Below, one piece after another: positions 1 to 11,491 of a DNA stretch of 64,000 nucleotides (positions within the stretch are counted from its first letter, which is position 1; every line of letters begins with the position of its first letter). Source of the DNA: Gorsachius magnificus (lineage: Eukaryota; Chordata; Aves; Pelecaniformes; Ardeidae); assembly GCA_034008185.1 (NCBI GenBank), contig CM067082.1, forward strand, positions 10,586,984 through 10,650,983, given 5' to 3'. Below the pieces are notes generated by a model. That model was given only the letters and a program-made list of their open reading frames with translations. It made no database searches and was not told the DNA's origin. Both the position numbers and the translations under genes were made by a program.

Positions 1-95
1 CATAACCATCCTGCCTTACAATGGCTTCCAGCTCCTCCCGTTTGTTGCCCATGCTGCGTGCATTAGTGTAGATGCACTTGAGCTGGGCTGTCGGT
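1..95 (-). pseudogene. CR1 ORF2 fragment (start of endonuclease domain)
   Basis: The minus strand encodes the first part of the CR1 ORF2 endonuclease (YTNARSMGNKREELEAIV and onward to QDGY). It is cut by the window edge. The reading frame is open over this short stretch, so its state downstream cannot be judged from here. Confidence 0.8.
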
Positions 96-171
96 TTCCC
101 CCCCAGCAATGGGGTGACCGCCCCAGGCTCCTCTCTAGTGAGCCTGTTTATATCCCCTTCCCCCTTCAGGC

Positions 172-1218
172 CTAGTTTAAAGCCCTCTCTACAAGCCCTG
201 CCAGTTCATGAGCGAGGATCCTATTTCCCTTCCGAGAGAGCTGGGCACCTATCTGTTGTTGACAGGCCTGGTGCCATGAAAACCTCTCCATGGTCAAAGA
301 AACCCAAGCCCTTCCGATGGCACCAACCTTTGAGCCACACGTTAACTGCTCTAGCTTTCCTATTCCTTTCCGTGTTCCCTCCTGACACTAATGGGATCGA
401 GGAGAGCACTACCTGCGCTCCGTATCCTTCAACCATTTTCCCTAGTGCCCTGAAGTCCCTTTTGATCAATTTGGGGCTTCTCTCTGGCATTTCATCGCTG
501 CCTGCCTGTATAATCAAGAGCGGATAGTAGTCAGAGGGCCGTACCAGACCAGGGAGTCTCTTGGCAATGTCCCCGATCCGGGCCCCAGGGAGGCAGCAGA
601 CTTCCCTATGGGATGGGTCTGGGCGGCATATCGGGCCCTCCATTCCCTTCAGAAGGGAATTGCCCACAACAATTACCCTTCTTTTTTTCTTTGTACAGTC
701 GGTCTTGATAGGTAGGGGTGACTGTCTCTCCCTAGCCAACCCCCTGGTTGGGCCTTCATCCCCATCTTCAGTTGCCTGGCCCTCAACTTCCAGAGCCCCA
801 TATCTGTTACGCAAGGGCAGCTGGGAAGGTGAAGGAGCCCGGGAGGGGACTCTCCTCCTGCCCCGACCAGAAACCTTTTTCCATCCCTCACCATCTCTTG
901 GGTCTCTAGCTTCTGCCTGCCGGCAAGAGGATCCTCTGCTACCTGTGGAGCCTCTATCTGTTGCCGTGGCCTGAGGGATGGTAGAGTGCGGCTCCACCAG
1001 TCTGTCTCCATCTCGCATTCTCTAATGCTCCTTAATCTCTCCACCTCTTCTTTCAGCTCTGCCACCAGGCAGAGCAGATCATCAACCTGCTCACACCTGA
1101 GACAGCCCCTGTCCTTACCAATCTCTGGTACAGCTGACAGGCTGAGGCACTCCCTGCAGCCAGCGACCTGGACAGCCGCATGTTTCTGTTTAGGCAGGGA
1201 CTCCATCTGAGTCGCCAT
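172..1218 (-). pseudogene. CR1 ORF1 remnant (zinc-knuckle-like, coiled coil, SGNH-esterase-like), frameshifted
   Basis: The likely start is the ATG at 1218 (MATQMESLPKQ). A CxxC...CxxC pair (about 1158-1093) resembles a metal-binding motif. A short Leu/Glu-rich coiled coil follows (about 1092-1018). Similarity then moves to another minus-strand frame near 900-1000, indicating a frameshift. The second half contains a basic KKKRR stretch and VVVGNSLLKG-like block I of an SGNH hydrolase at about 682-645 (Asn in place of the usual Asp before the nucleophile Ser), REVCCLPGAR and a GSDE block III. Near 221-224 the frame stops early; a neighbouring frame carries the familiar C-terminus and ends at TAG at 172-174, so a second one-base shift is likely. 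The usual D-x-x-H block V is disrupted. In intact CR1 elements ORF1 binds nucleic acid and carries an esterase. This copy is dead. Confidence 0.85.
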
Positions 1219-1447
1219 GTTCCTTCTGGCAACGGCTTTCAGACGAGTGGAAACCGTTGCTCTCTCCTCGTTTGGGTGTCTATGGGTGCTAATCGAGTGA
1301 CGATATGTTGCTCTAAATCCAGGCAGAGTCACAGTGTGAATAGGGAACTCTGTTTAAGCACATCACAGTATTTCTCTGGCATCCAGTTTCTGGTAGCTAC
1401 TGAGAGGTCTGGGACTGCTGAGTGCACAGGGCTGGCCGCGCTCTAAA

Positions 1448-4400
1448 GGGAAAGCAAATTAGTTTCAAGTGAATATATTAAGTCCTTTTTTTCAAGGGTG
1501 TAAAGCCTCAGGGTGACTGAAGGGAGAAGAATGACAAAAATGGGAGCTGCAATTTTTTTTTTTCTCCAAATGTTTTAATTATTCTGCTGAATTACTGTGT
1601 TCACGAAATCCAGTAAGTAGGGTGGTGAAAATTAAAGAACCGATCTTCATTTTGAATCTATACTTGAAAAAAAAATTCTAACCATTTATAATGATAAGGT
1701 TTGTCATTGAAACATGAAAAATAACAGAGCTTGGGGCCTCACAGGTTAATGATAACTCTTTCACGAGCATTTTGTTCACAATCTCAATTATAATTCCATG
1801 TGCTTTATCTTTCACATAATTAGCTAAACCCTTTTAATCTTTAACGAACTGATTTGTCTTAATTCAGTAGCTGTGGAGCTCTTTGTGGAAGAAGTGAGAA
1901 TTTTGTTACCAGCTCTAGGACTACAGGCGGTGACATCCTGGGGATGTGGAGGAAGTGAGCAGAAAGCTCTGCTGTTGTGGCTACAGCAAGGATGGATGTG
2001 GTGGAGGGTTTTTTTTCTGATTTAAAAGCAAGCATGTTCACATCTGTATTGAGTCAGGCCACTGGCTTTTTCTTTCAGGTGATGGTGGATTTTTTGCAGC
2101 TGCAATGCCCTTTCAGGAATCCTTATCCACTTTTTAGCTTTGATAACTCTGCTGGCCTGAGTTTGAAGTTTTGTCTCTACCCTGTTTCTGCTGAATGTTT
2201 CTGTACGGTTTATTTTTGTCAGCTTTGTTATTCTACCTACCATGCTGTCCCTATTCTCCCTTTTACTAAGACTGATGATAACACCTTTCTGCGGAGCTTT
2301 CCAACAGAAATTTCTCATCAAATGAAACTTCACAATAAGCACAACCTTTTTTCAACATTTTTTTTTTTTAACTAGAAAAAACAGAAACGGATAATACTTT
2401 CTGTAGTTCTGTAGGGAAATGGTTGGAGCTGTTTTATAAACTGATAGCTTTCCATTGAACATACCAATTTTTTTTCCCCCCTTCTGAATTTTTTCTAGCC
2501 AAAAAGCAGTTTTGCAGCAAGCACTTGCTCTTCTGCTCACAGCCTATTTGAGCTAGCTGGAGGACACTGGTCTTTTTAATTATTGCTTTATCCCCTCTCA
2601 CCTTGACCTAACTGTGCCCTGGCAGGGAATGTTTGCCTACCTCTAACTGATTTACAGCAGATGTTAGTGGTAATAAATTATATCCCACTTCCCCCAGCTC
2701 TTTTTTTTTTTTTTTCCTAGAGCTGCTTGAATATTTTCAAATGAAAAGTCTTGCAACTTAAAAGGCATTTTTTCCAAAATGTATATATTGGGGCTTTATG
2801 CATATTTTCTCTTTCTTCCAGATATGCTGAAAAGCAAAGGCTGAGATTTATTCTTTTCCTCTTTGCTTTCCTTTTGCTATGGGAAAGAGTTGCACTAAGA
2901 GGAAAATACAAGAAAAGGGAAGGTGAGAAAACCATGACAACAGAAGAACTTCTATGGAAAAAAGTGAATAACTGCAATAGCTTACTGGCAAAGCACATGG
3001 AACAAGAAGGAAAAAAAAAAAGTCCAACCCTGACATGTTTTAATTTTTCCCTGGTTTTCCACCAGTTCCCTCCTGACATCATCAAACAACCATTTGGTAC
3101 TTGTTTCATGTAGCACGTGCTAGGCAAGGGGAATGACTTCATGCCCCTAAATGCCTTCAAGCCTTTGTTCTACCAGCTATCTGTGCAGATGCTGCCGCCA
3201 GTGCTCCAGCCACGCTCGTAGGGAGCGACCTCCATCACCAGCCTCACGTATCCTAAAAAGTAGTAGAAGAATGACTGGGAACGTGAGGACCCAACTTGAA
3301 AGATGCTTCTTGGCTCAGGACTGGGCTGGAGACTGGAGGAGATTTCCTCAGGCAGGGATGCCCCAAAAGCCCCGTTTTCCACTCCAGCTCTGTTACCAGG
3401 CTCCTCAAGACATCACTTGGCCAACAAAACCTATCTCAGTAGACCAGGCGTGATTTCCAAGCCTGGCCACTTGCAGGGAATGCTATAACCGATGCTGGTT
3501 TGCCAGAGCTTCTGTCTTTGAAATAAGGAGAAACATACCATAAGTAGTAGAAGGTGCTGAATGAAGCTTTTTCCTAGAATGCTCCTATTTTGTTCTTGGT
3601 GGGTACCCTAATATAATGATATAGGTTAATATTCCATGTGGGACTTACATTAAGGCTATATCAGATGAGTTAATTGCCAATGCCTTAAGCAAGGGCACCA
3701 GTCAGTGGCTATTACTTCTGTGTCTAATTACTCCCACCAGCAAACGGCAAAGTGAAATTCAAGGTATAATTTTTTATCTTTTTTTTATCGCTATGAAGTC
3801 CTAGGAAAACCAGAAAATCTGAAGACATGGCATTTTCTTTCCAACATGTTATATAGGCAGGGCTGTCTCTAAAAGTCAATTTTAAGAGAGAGGAAGCATT
3901 TTTGGAAGTGGGCCCTTGCCTGAGGAGTCAGTGACCTCTGACAAGCAGTGAAGCCTGCAATTGTCCTCTTACAGAAAACCCAGAGAAGTTCCCATCCTGC
4001 AAACACACAGAGGGGGCTTAGTTCTGTGTCGGTCTGTGCTCGTAAGTGCTATGGATTTCAACTGGCCAACTTTCACGTGAGCGTCATTTTGTTAATTACG
4101 TCTGTGGGAGCGAGGGGTCAGGTCTGTGAAATATTATTGCTCCTTCTTACTGTTGTAGCTAGCTAAGAGTTTTACCTTAATAGTTTAACCAAGGTACATA
4201 TAAAAGAAATCAATTAAGAAGCCTCAAAGGAAAAAAAAATGATGTTAATGTTGGGGAGTAAACCACAAGACCCAAAGAGCACAAAGTCTGTATTCCAGAA
4301 AAAAGCAACCAAACAGGCTTCAACTTATTTTTACTAAGGATCACAGAGTCTGATCCTCAATTCCTTGACAAAATGGCATAAAGGGAGTTTTCAGACTCCC

Positions 4401-5603
4401 CTGTTCCTTTAAGAACGATCTCCCTCTAATTTTTAAGGTGCCCCCCCAACCCTGCTGCACCAGCCCTGGAGTAAATCATCTCTAGTACCCTGCAAGTATC
4501 TCACAGCCAGCCATATAAATCTTGTATTACAGCAAAAGGGAGAGAAAAAACCCAGGTAAAACTAATTCAGGACTACCAGAGAGCCATGGCTGGTGGTACA
4601 CAGGCGCTCAGGCAGGTTGCAGGGCTCAGGGTGCAATATCATCTCCCTCTCAGAGGAGGAAAATCATACCCTTTTTCGCTAAAGTATCACTCTAGAAATA
4701 AAGGGAGGAAAATATCCTCGCCAGAGCAATGAGGGAAGGAGAAGGCAGGGTTGAACAGCTCAGACTTCCGAGCGCTCAGGCTTTGGAGCCCCCCGGGCGG
4801 TTTGTGTTTCCAGGCGTTGCATATCTGATTTCAGCCTCGGCCATGGGCAAGCGAAGGGTTAACGGGAGAGGCAGCACGTTAACTGTATCTGTGGAGATTA
4901 TGGCATGTTTATCCAGTGTTCAGATTTCCTGTCCGAGTGTTTGGATTTCCTGAAATCCCTGCTATCAGCCCAAGTGCTGTCCACCGAGCAGACCTCTTTC
5001 TCTCTCTTCCCCCCGCTTCTTTTTCTTTTTTTTTTTTTTTAAACTTTGCTCACATGGTAGGTTTTCCTTCCTGCTCTTTTTCCAGTTGTAGTGCCTGTGT
5101 CTCCTCACCGGTCAGGACATTTATGGATGTGGATCAACACTCTTAGACTCCAGAACTCTGGGGATCGCTGTGCATTGGATTTCCTTTTTTATTATTATTA
5201 TTTTATTTCACTTTATTTTATCTTTTTGTGGCAAGAAAACCTGAAGAAACATGCTCTTTTTCAGCTGCCCATGGGAGAATATGTTTTAGTCTGAGATGGA
5301 ATAATGGCCTTAGGTCTGCGGACCAAATCTGGCATGGGAATTCAGACTGCACGCGTCCTGGTGAGTTACAGCGCGTTGGGGCTGAGCGTGGTTGGTAACG
5401 AGCAGCTCCGAGGCAGGGACAAAGGCTGAGCGCGTCCGTGCGATGCGGCTGCTGAGCAAACTGCAAAAAGCAGATGGGTGAAGCCGAAGTTAGAACTTTT
5501 TCCAAAAAAACCAACTGAAGTCCATTTTTAATTCCTAAAAATACAGGCTGCTCTACAGCCCAGATAATGTCTAGGTAAACTTTACTGTAGCAAAATGTGT
5601 AAA
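1448..5603. other. Intergenic sequence; no gene seen
   Basis: AT-rich sequence with homopolymer runs (T13 near 1552, T16 at 2701-2716, A11 near 3011). Open frames are short and show no family resemblance. A CpG-dense patch near 5319-5447 is listed separately. Confidence 0.8.
5317..5460. promoter_or_regulatory. Isolated CpG-dense patch
   Basis: About 13 CpG dinucleotides occur within roughly 130 bases, in surroundings that are almost CpG-free. A GTGAGT donor-like hexamer sits at 5361-5366 on the plus strand. This could be a small unmethylated regulatory element or the promoter/first exon of a noncoding transcript, but no coding potential is evident. It could also be chance retention of CpGs. 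Confidence 0.3.
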
Positions 5604-5710
5604 GCCAGATTCTGCAAGTCCTTACTCATGTAAGTAACTTTTACTCACGTAAATAACCTCAGTGACTTTAGAAAGAACTCGTGTAAAAAAAGAGTTGCGG
5701 AATGGGGCCC
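5604..5710. repeat. Old palindromic (MITE-like) interspersed repeat, degenerate
   Basis: The left end (GCCAGATTCTGCAAGTCC) and the reverse complement of the right end (GGGCCCCATTCCGCAAC) are similar. The interior has ACTCATGTAAGTAAC and ACTCACGTAAATAAC copies around CAGTGACTTTAGAAAG. This resembles the hairpin-shaped ancient repeats with 'TTGACTTCAATGG' centres seen in turtles, crocodilians and birds. The family name cannot be assigned without a library search. Confidence 0.5.
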
Positions 5711-8700
5711 ACGCTGAGTAAATTGCAACGTCTCAATCTCAACAAAAATTAATCTTAAAAGAAAAATGGGAATTTTCTGAGTGTCTTTGCATGTTTCCTT
5801 GGCCTTTTTTGTTTTATTGTTGATCTAGATTTAAGTTTTAAGAAGAATCCATGTGCCAACTATTTCTCCCATTGTCTCTTAAATAAGTTTGCAGTAGGAG
5901 TGAAAATGTATTTCATGCAGCAATGTTCTGGGAGGCCAGAAAGGGGCTTTCTGTTGTTGGAGGGGAAATGCTGAGTGCTATGCTGCTCTGAATGAACTGG
6001 AAAGCTGCTTTCAGACATGAGGCTTAGCTAAGGTTTTAGGTTCATTTTTGGATGTGAGAGTCCATGATGGCAGCCTTAGGTGGTTTTAGTTAAACTGCAG
6101 TCACAAATGCAACGAGTTGACCAGTCTCAAAATCAGTGACTCAGCAGTTGAAAAGAAAAAGTCTTCTTTTTAGACCTCTTTGAAGCAGATTTCATTGCTG
6201 GCACCCATGGAAGCATTGTTGGAGTAAGATGTGGAAGATAAAGCATTGCCACTCTTGCAAATTTTATTCTGTCCCATAGCTGGAGGCAGCGGTTGCGCTG
6301 AACATTCCTAAGCTGCTCCTTGGAGCTGCTCCAGGGATTCGGTTCTCTAATTTTAGGGAAAAAAAAACTTGATTCAGAAATTGCTTAGATGTTAGGAAAC
6401 ATCTATAGGGAAAACAACTCTCTATAGTAATTTTGCTTTAGCCCTGATTTTCATTATACTATTGAAAATGTCCTGAATCCCAGTATATAGTACTGCACGT
6501 CAGTCAAGACTTTAACATTTAAATTCTTGGGGTTTAGCAAGAGAGAATACTTTCCTTTATTATACCAATAAAGGGAAAGAGCCATTTTGCAAATTCTTTG
6601 CAGTGCTTCCAAATCTGAAGTTTTAAACTAATTGCCTGGTGGGTCGGCTTTCTACACAACCCTTTGAATGTGATCCTGCTGCTCTTCTTCAAGGTTTTGG
6701 TTTGGTACCAGTGGAAGGTTGTGCAAGACCAGCCAGACCAAACTCACGTCTTTTCTGCCTGCCTCCAGGAATTCAGTTTTGATTATTAACATGGGGAAAC
6801 ACTGAAACTGATGGTATTATATGCATTGAAATGTTGGTTCTTGCTGTGTATGTAGGTTTGTACTCTCATTGTAGGGGATTGACCCCAAAAAAACGAAAGG
6901 GAGGACAAGGAACCCCTCACCTGAGTTAGACCAGACTGCGGTGCCCTGCCTTGTGGTTAACACGCAGTTTGGTGGTCTGTGGGTCACAGATGTGATTAAA
7001 CTGATGATAGCAGAAATGTGCTCCCCGAAGCTGGTAGAAGAGTCAAAGAGACACCAACGATCAGTGAACTGCAGAAAGTACTGGGTACAGATGAGTACTC
7101 AGGGGAAATATGAAGACTTATCTAAGCCTACTCAAATCTCCTAGCTTTGGAAATTTTGTTGGCCTTCCAATGAGCAGGAGTCTTGGCACTGGGTTGGTTG
7201 TGGGGTTTTTTCCCCCCTTTTTTGCAGGACTGTCAGAAATTTCTGGTCTCAGCTAGGTTGGAAATGCTGTGGGAATAGATTTTCTGGTGGTATTTTGGTA
7301 TTTCCTCTTCTGCTCACGCCCAGACCAGGAAGTGCAGAAGCACAACCTTCAGCTCATTGTGTACGTGTTTCTTTTTATAAACCTGAATTCTCTTCCCTCC
7401 CCCTGTTTCTTTTTTGGTTTTGTTTTTGGGGTTTTTTTTCTGGTCCTGACAGCCCTCACATAGGTTTAAGGTTCTGTTTGATTTAGACTGTGGGGAATTT
7501 TTTGTACCTCTTCATAGAACTATATTGAGCACTAAATAGTTCCTTAATAAGTGATTATCACATTAGTTTTGAATCATCTAAGTGCAACATTCCCAACTCA
7601 GCTACCCACAGCCAGTAAAGTTAATGTGCCAGTATCCCCCAGTAGCTGTTTCTGCTGGCATTTACTCCTCTACCTTCAGCAGCATGAGGACTAACTGGCC
7701 ACTAAGACTTATCTAATCAGTTGCCCAAGAAGAAATACTGCAAAAAGTAACTATTTTTTTTTGCTAACCAATCACACCGCTAAACTCTCTAAGATTAGAC
7801 ACTTCATGCTTTAATGTTCTTTCCCTCCCTTTTTCCCTGTTTCTGCATCAGTGAGGAGGTTCAACTCATGCGCCCTCACTCCATGCTTCCAACTCATTCA
7901 CCATCATGACTGCCAGTCCTCCTGCCTTCCTTGCTGTTGTTGGCAAGTACAGATAAACAGTTTTGACAGGCATAGAGTCCCGCAGAGATAACTTTGTACA
8001 CACAGTGATGTTTCTCTGCTCAGATGATAAATGGACCAGAGGAACTAAACCACTTGCACTGAAACTGTCCCCCACATCTAAAGCTTTTACCCCTCCTTTT
8101 TGTGCTGTTTTCTGCAAAGAGAAAAGAAAGAAATTTTGTTTTGTACCTGAGCAAAGGGGATCATTTGGATTGCAGCTTTTCCCTCAAGACTCTTCTAGCC
8201 ACCTTTCAGAGTCTTTAATCTGCCATTTTATAAATGAAAATAAACTTAAAATGGATCTTAAGGTTGGCCCATGGCAAAATAATTATCTGTATTTCCTCTT
8301 GAGTCCACTCTCATGAGTGCTACATGAAAAGCTATGCCAACCATGTTTGGAAATTGTCCCCATGTAGGATTGGGTTTGTAAGACAGTTTGCTCCTAGGCA
8401 GCTTCATAATCCTCAAAAATACAAGGAAATGCAAGCAAAGTGAAGTTAATTTACTTCACAATAAAACTCCATAATTTAAGAAGATTTAAGTAGAGGCAAC
8501 AGAACTAATGAGGGGTTTTGAGCTCTGTGCTTGTTTTTGGGTGTTTGCTTTTTCGTTGCTGTTGGCTCTAACTTTCTCTCTTGGGCTTTGGGGACCTTCA
8601 GTGCTTCAGAGAGAGGGCATGAGGCAGGGAGGGAACAACAGTATGGTTCGTTATTTCAGACACTGATTAGCAGCAGGGCTCAGCCTGGACCATGTATTGC

Positions 8701-11392
8701 TCTCCTCCCATGTGGTACCCATGAGCCAAGCTCCATCCATACTGAACAGGGCATAACATGAAGCTCCTCCCTCGGTCCTCCCTGAACCCCAATGCTGGGC
8801 TCAGCCCCCCCCCCTCCCCCCCCAGAAGGCAGTGATGCTTTTCGTGCATCCTCCTCTATCTTGGCTGGAGTTAACAAAATCCATCTGCCTCTCTGAGTCA
8901 GCAGAAAAGTATTCAGCTTTTATAAGAGTTAAGGGACATGGGATAGGGCAATGTCAAAGCGCAGAAGTCTTCCCCTGGCTCAGCGTTTGCACGGCACGCA
9001 CGGAGAGGAGGTTGTTTTCAGTTCCCATTCACTGGGTGAGCTGATGTACACCAGTGGAGGACTTGGCCCGTGGCATACATGGCCATGGCTGTTGAACAAG
9101 GCTCCTTTCATCAGTGGTAAAGGCAAACAAATGTGCAAACGGCAACAACCAGCACACACCGTGACGCGGTGGCTGCTAGCAGTTTGGAAAAGTCAGAAGA
9201 AAACGCTTTTTTCTTCTCATCAAAAGCAAAATGAGGAAGCCTCCCCCCCCCCTTTCTGCCCCCACCACTACCACCCTGGCTCGCGCAAGTTGATCTGTAG
9301 GTATTTGTGTGGGGGTTTGTTCTCAGCGGTTAACCACATAACAATTTGAAGCATGTGCCTAACTCAAAAGAAACTGCCTTTAAATGTTTGCAGACTGTAT
9401 CTGCATTAGGGAGAGCAGAGCCCTGGCCGGGGGCTGCTGGCTGCCCCGGGGGCTACAGGAGGAAGCCCTGAACATCCCACAGCAAGGTCCCGTGAAGAGG
9501 GAAAGAAACCCTGATTTTATCTCTAGGAGCTTCTCTCCTTGCCGATGCTCTGCAGCCAGGGCCAGATGTTCCCCACCTCCTGTTTCATGTTTTTATTTGG
9601 TGTGTCAGAGCGAAACACCCTGCAGGAAACAAAACGGAGAGAAAATGGGTGGCAAAGAGGGGGAGGGCATTTCAGCATGCAGCTTTCATAAATAAAGCCA
9701 GAGAAAAAATAACAAACAATTTGGAGAAGCTTTTCTGCAAAGCTGAGCGTGTCAGAGACCGCTGGGCCATCCTCAGGGTGAAAGATGGGTGGCTCCAGAG
9801 GGGATGCCAAGGAGCAACCCTGCCCAGGGTGGTAAAATACCCCAGTTGAGCCCTTCCATCCCTCAAAGCCTGAATTTGTTGGGCAAGGAGGAAAGGCTGG
9901 AAGGAGGATATGTGTGAATGAGAGGTGAGCGGCTGGGCTTGTGGGGGGTAAAGATCCCAACATCTCCATGGTGCCACAGCACCCGTCATCTCAGAGCCAC
10001 AGGGCTATAGTAACATCCAGCTTTAAAGAATGTGAGCTTCAAGTAATGAAAGTAATGAAACTGAAGATTGCAATGTTTCCCCATGGGAGGAGATGCCTGT
10101 GAGATGTTCTGCAAGTGGTTTCTGACTCCCAAAGGTCATGGGTTTTTAATTTCCATCCATTTCCAGTGCATCTTCAGTCTGTCATTAGGAGAGCCTCTCT
10201 TTGGCTACAGACAGACATGCTCCTAAGTGTTCATTGCACAAATAAAATAGTGCAATTAATCTTCACCCAGCTGAGAGCCTCATTTGTAATTCAGGAGGTA
10301 AAAATATCATATCTGTACAATCACCAGAATGGCCCCTGGCCTAGGAAAGCACATGACTTTCAGAGCGTGGTCTTAAGGTTGAAAATTCAACCTGCTTTGG
10401 AGAAAGGGCAGATAAGGCTTTGCCGTCTTCTCTCTTGGTTACGGCATCTGGAGCTGTGGCCTTCTGGCATGGGGATGGAGTGGGATTGCAGCTAGAAACC
10501 AAGCTGTGCCCTGGGGTCCTGGGAGGATCTGCAACCACATGCATTTCTCCATATCTATTCTCCAGTCTGGGGAGTAAAGAAATCAACTTTTAGTTAGTGG
10601 CTGAACAACGGCCCTGGGATTGCCACCTTCTAGCACTGAATTACGATGTGACCGCAGGCAAGTCACTGCATGGCACTACCCAGACCAGCAGCAGGAGAAG
10701 TGTGGCCAGCTCCTCCTTTCTTCTTGTTCATCCCTGGAGTAGCCAGAAGGGAGCATATAAGTGCGAAATGCAGGGCACAGGGTTGATGTGCTCCTCAAAA
10801 TTACTGGGGCAAGAAGAGGGAGGTGTCTCCTGCCAAGGCTGGCACAGCTGCATGCCCTTTTCATAGCAGTTGGCCAAATGCATAGAAAGCAATTTTGTTC
10901 TGGCCAGAACTGCCAGCCAGAGAGGCAGCAGGACGTTTCAGGCATTAGGACAAGCCTTATGGTATCTAGATTCAGCATAACACCAATCCCCTAGCATAAT
11001 ACTATGCTTCTATATAAGAACATGAAACAATCTGAGCCAACACTTCAGGATCCTGTCTCCAGTAGTGGCTGACATATGTGTAGGATGCAGGAGTTCAACA
11101 GGGAGGACATGTTGCAGTATTTTCCCAGATTACGGTCCCAGCTTTTCAGGATCTCACCTGGAGGATTTTCTGAGTCAGAGCTCATATTTAGGATGAACTT
11201 GTCCTGCAGATATTTGCAACATGGATTTGTAGGCTTTTTTCTACTTAAACTAATAGACATTTTAAGCATCTGTTAAAAAAAAAAAAAAGGCTTATATGGG
11301 TACAACCAATTGGTAGACAAAAATGGGTAGACAAATTCATGGAAGGAATTTTGTCCTGAATTTATAGCTATTAAATCATTACTGACAGTGAG
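5711..11392. other. Intergenic sequence; no gene seen
   Basis: Mostly unique AT-rich DNA. Notable simple features are a C10-T-C8 tract at 8805-8823 followed directly by AG, a 9-bp tandem duplication (AGTAATGAA twice) at 10042-10059 and a MIR-like fragment at about 10612-10672. The open frames are short and unrecognised. Confidence 0.75.
10612..10672 (+). repeat. MIR-like SINE fragment (very old)
   Basis: TGCCACCTTCTAG followed after a small insertion by TGTGACC...GGCAAGTCACT follows the order of the MIR/CORE-SINE core (TGCCACTTACTAGCTGTGTGACCTTGG-type sequence). Divergence is high and only about 60 bases are recognisable, so the call is tentative. Confidence 0.4.
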
Positions 11393-11491
11393 GGACCAAT
11401 CCTAGTCTCCTACCTGATTTATAGTAGTGCTACAAACTGAATTTTGTGGAAATACTCCAGATTTATTTGTGGGTAAATAAGATCTATGCCA
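11393..11491. repeat. Second old palindromic (MITE-like) repeat, degenerate
   Basis: GGACCAATCCTAGTCTCC at the left, AATACTCCAGATTTATTTG in the middle and GTAAATAAGATCTATGCCAG at the right match, in order, the hairpin-type amniote repeat that runs from 'GGGCCAGATTCTGATCTCAG' through 'ACTCCGGATTTACAC' back to its inverse. The copy is eroded, and its inverted halves no longer pair well. Confidence 0.4.

Larger units (their letters stand above)
1..1447 (-). mobile_element. CR1 LINE, 5' portion (leader, ORF1 and start of ORF2)
   Basis: Read on the minus strand, the segment starts at about 1447 with a CR1-type leader, continues through a degenerate ORF1, and runs off the left window edge inside the start of ORF2. 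The ORF2 start is recognisable at bases 1-95: codons for KCIYTNARSMGNKREELEAI, the CR1 endonuclease N-terminus. Most CR1 copies are strongly 5'-truncated, so keeping leader plus ORF1 is uncommon. The 3' end lies outside the window. The exact 5' boundary (about 1440-1450) is estimated from where coherent CR1-like sequence stops. Confidence 0.88.

Noticed and set aside
561..974. Plus-strand open frames over bases 72-1446
   Set aside because: Antisense shadows of the CR1 ORF1 on the minus strand.
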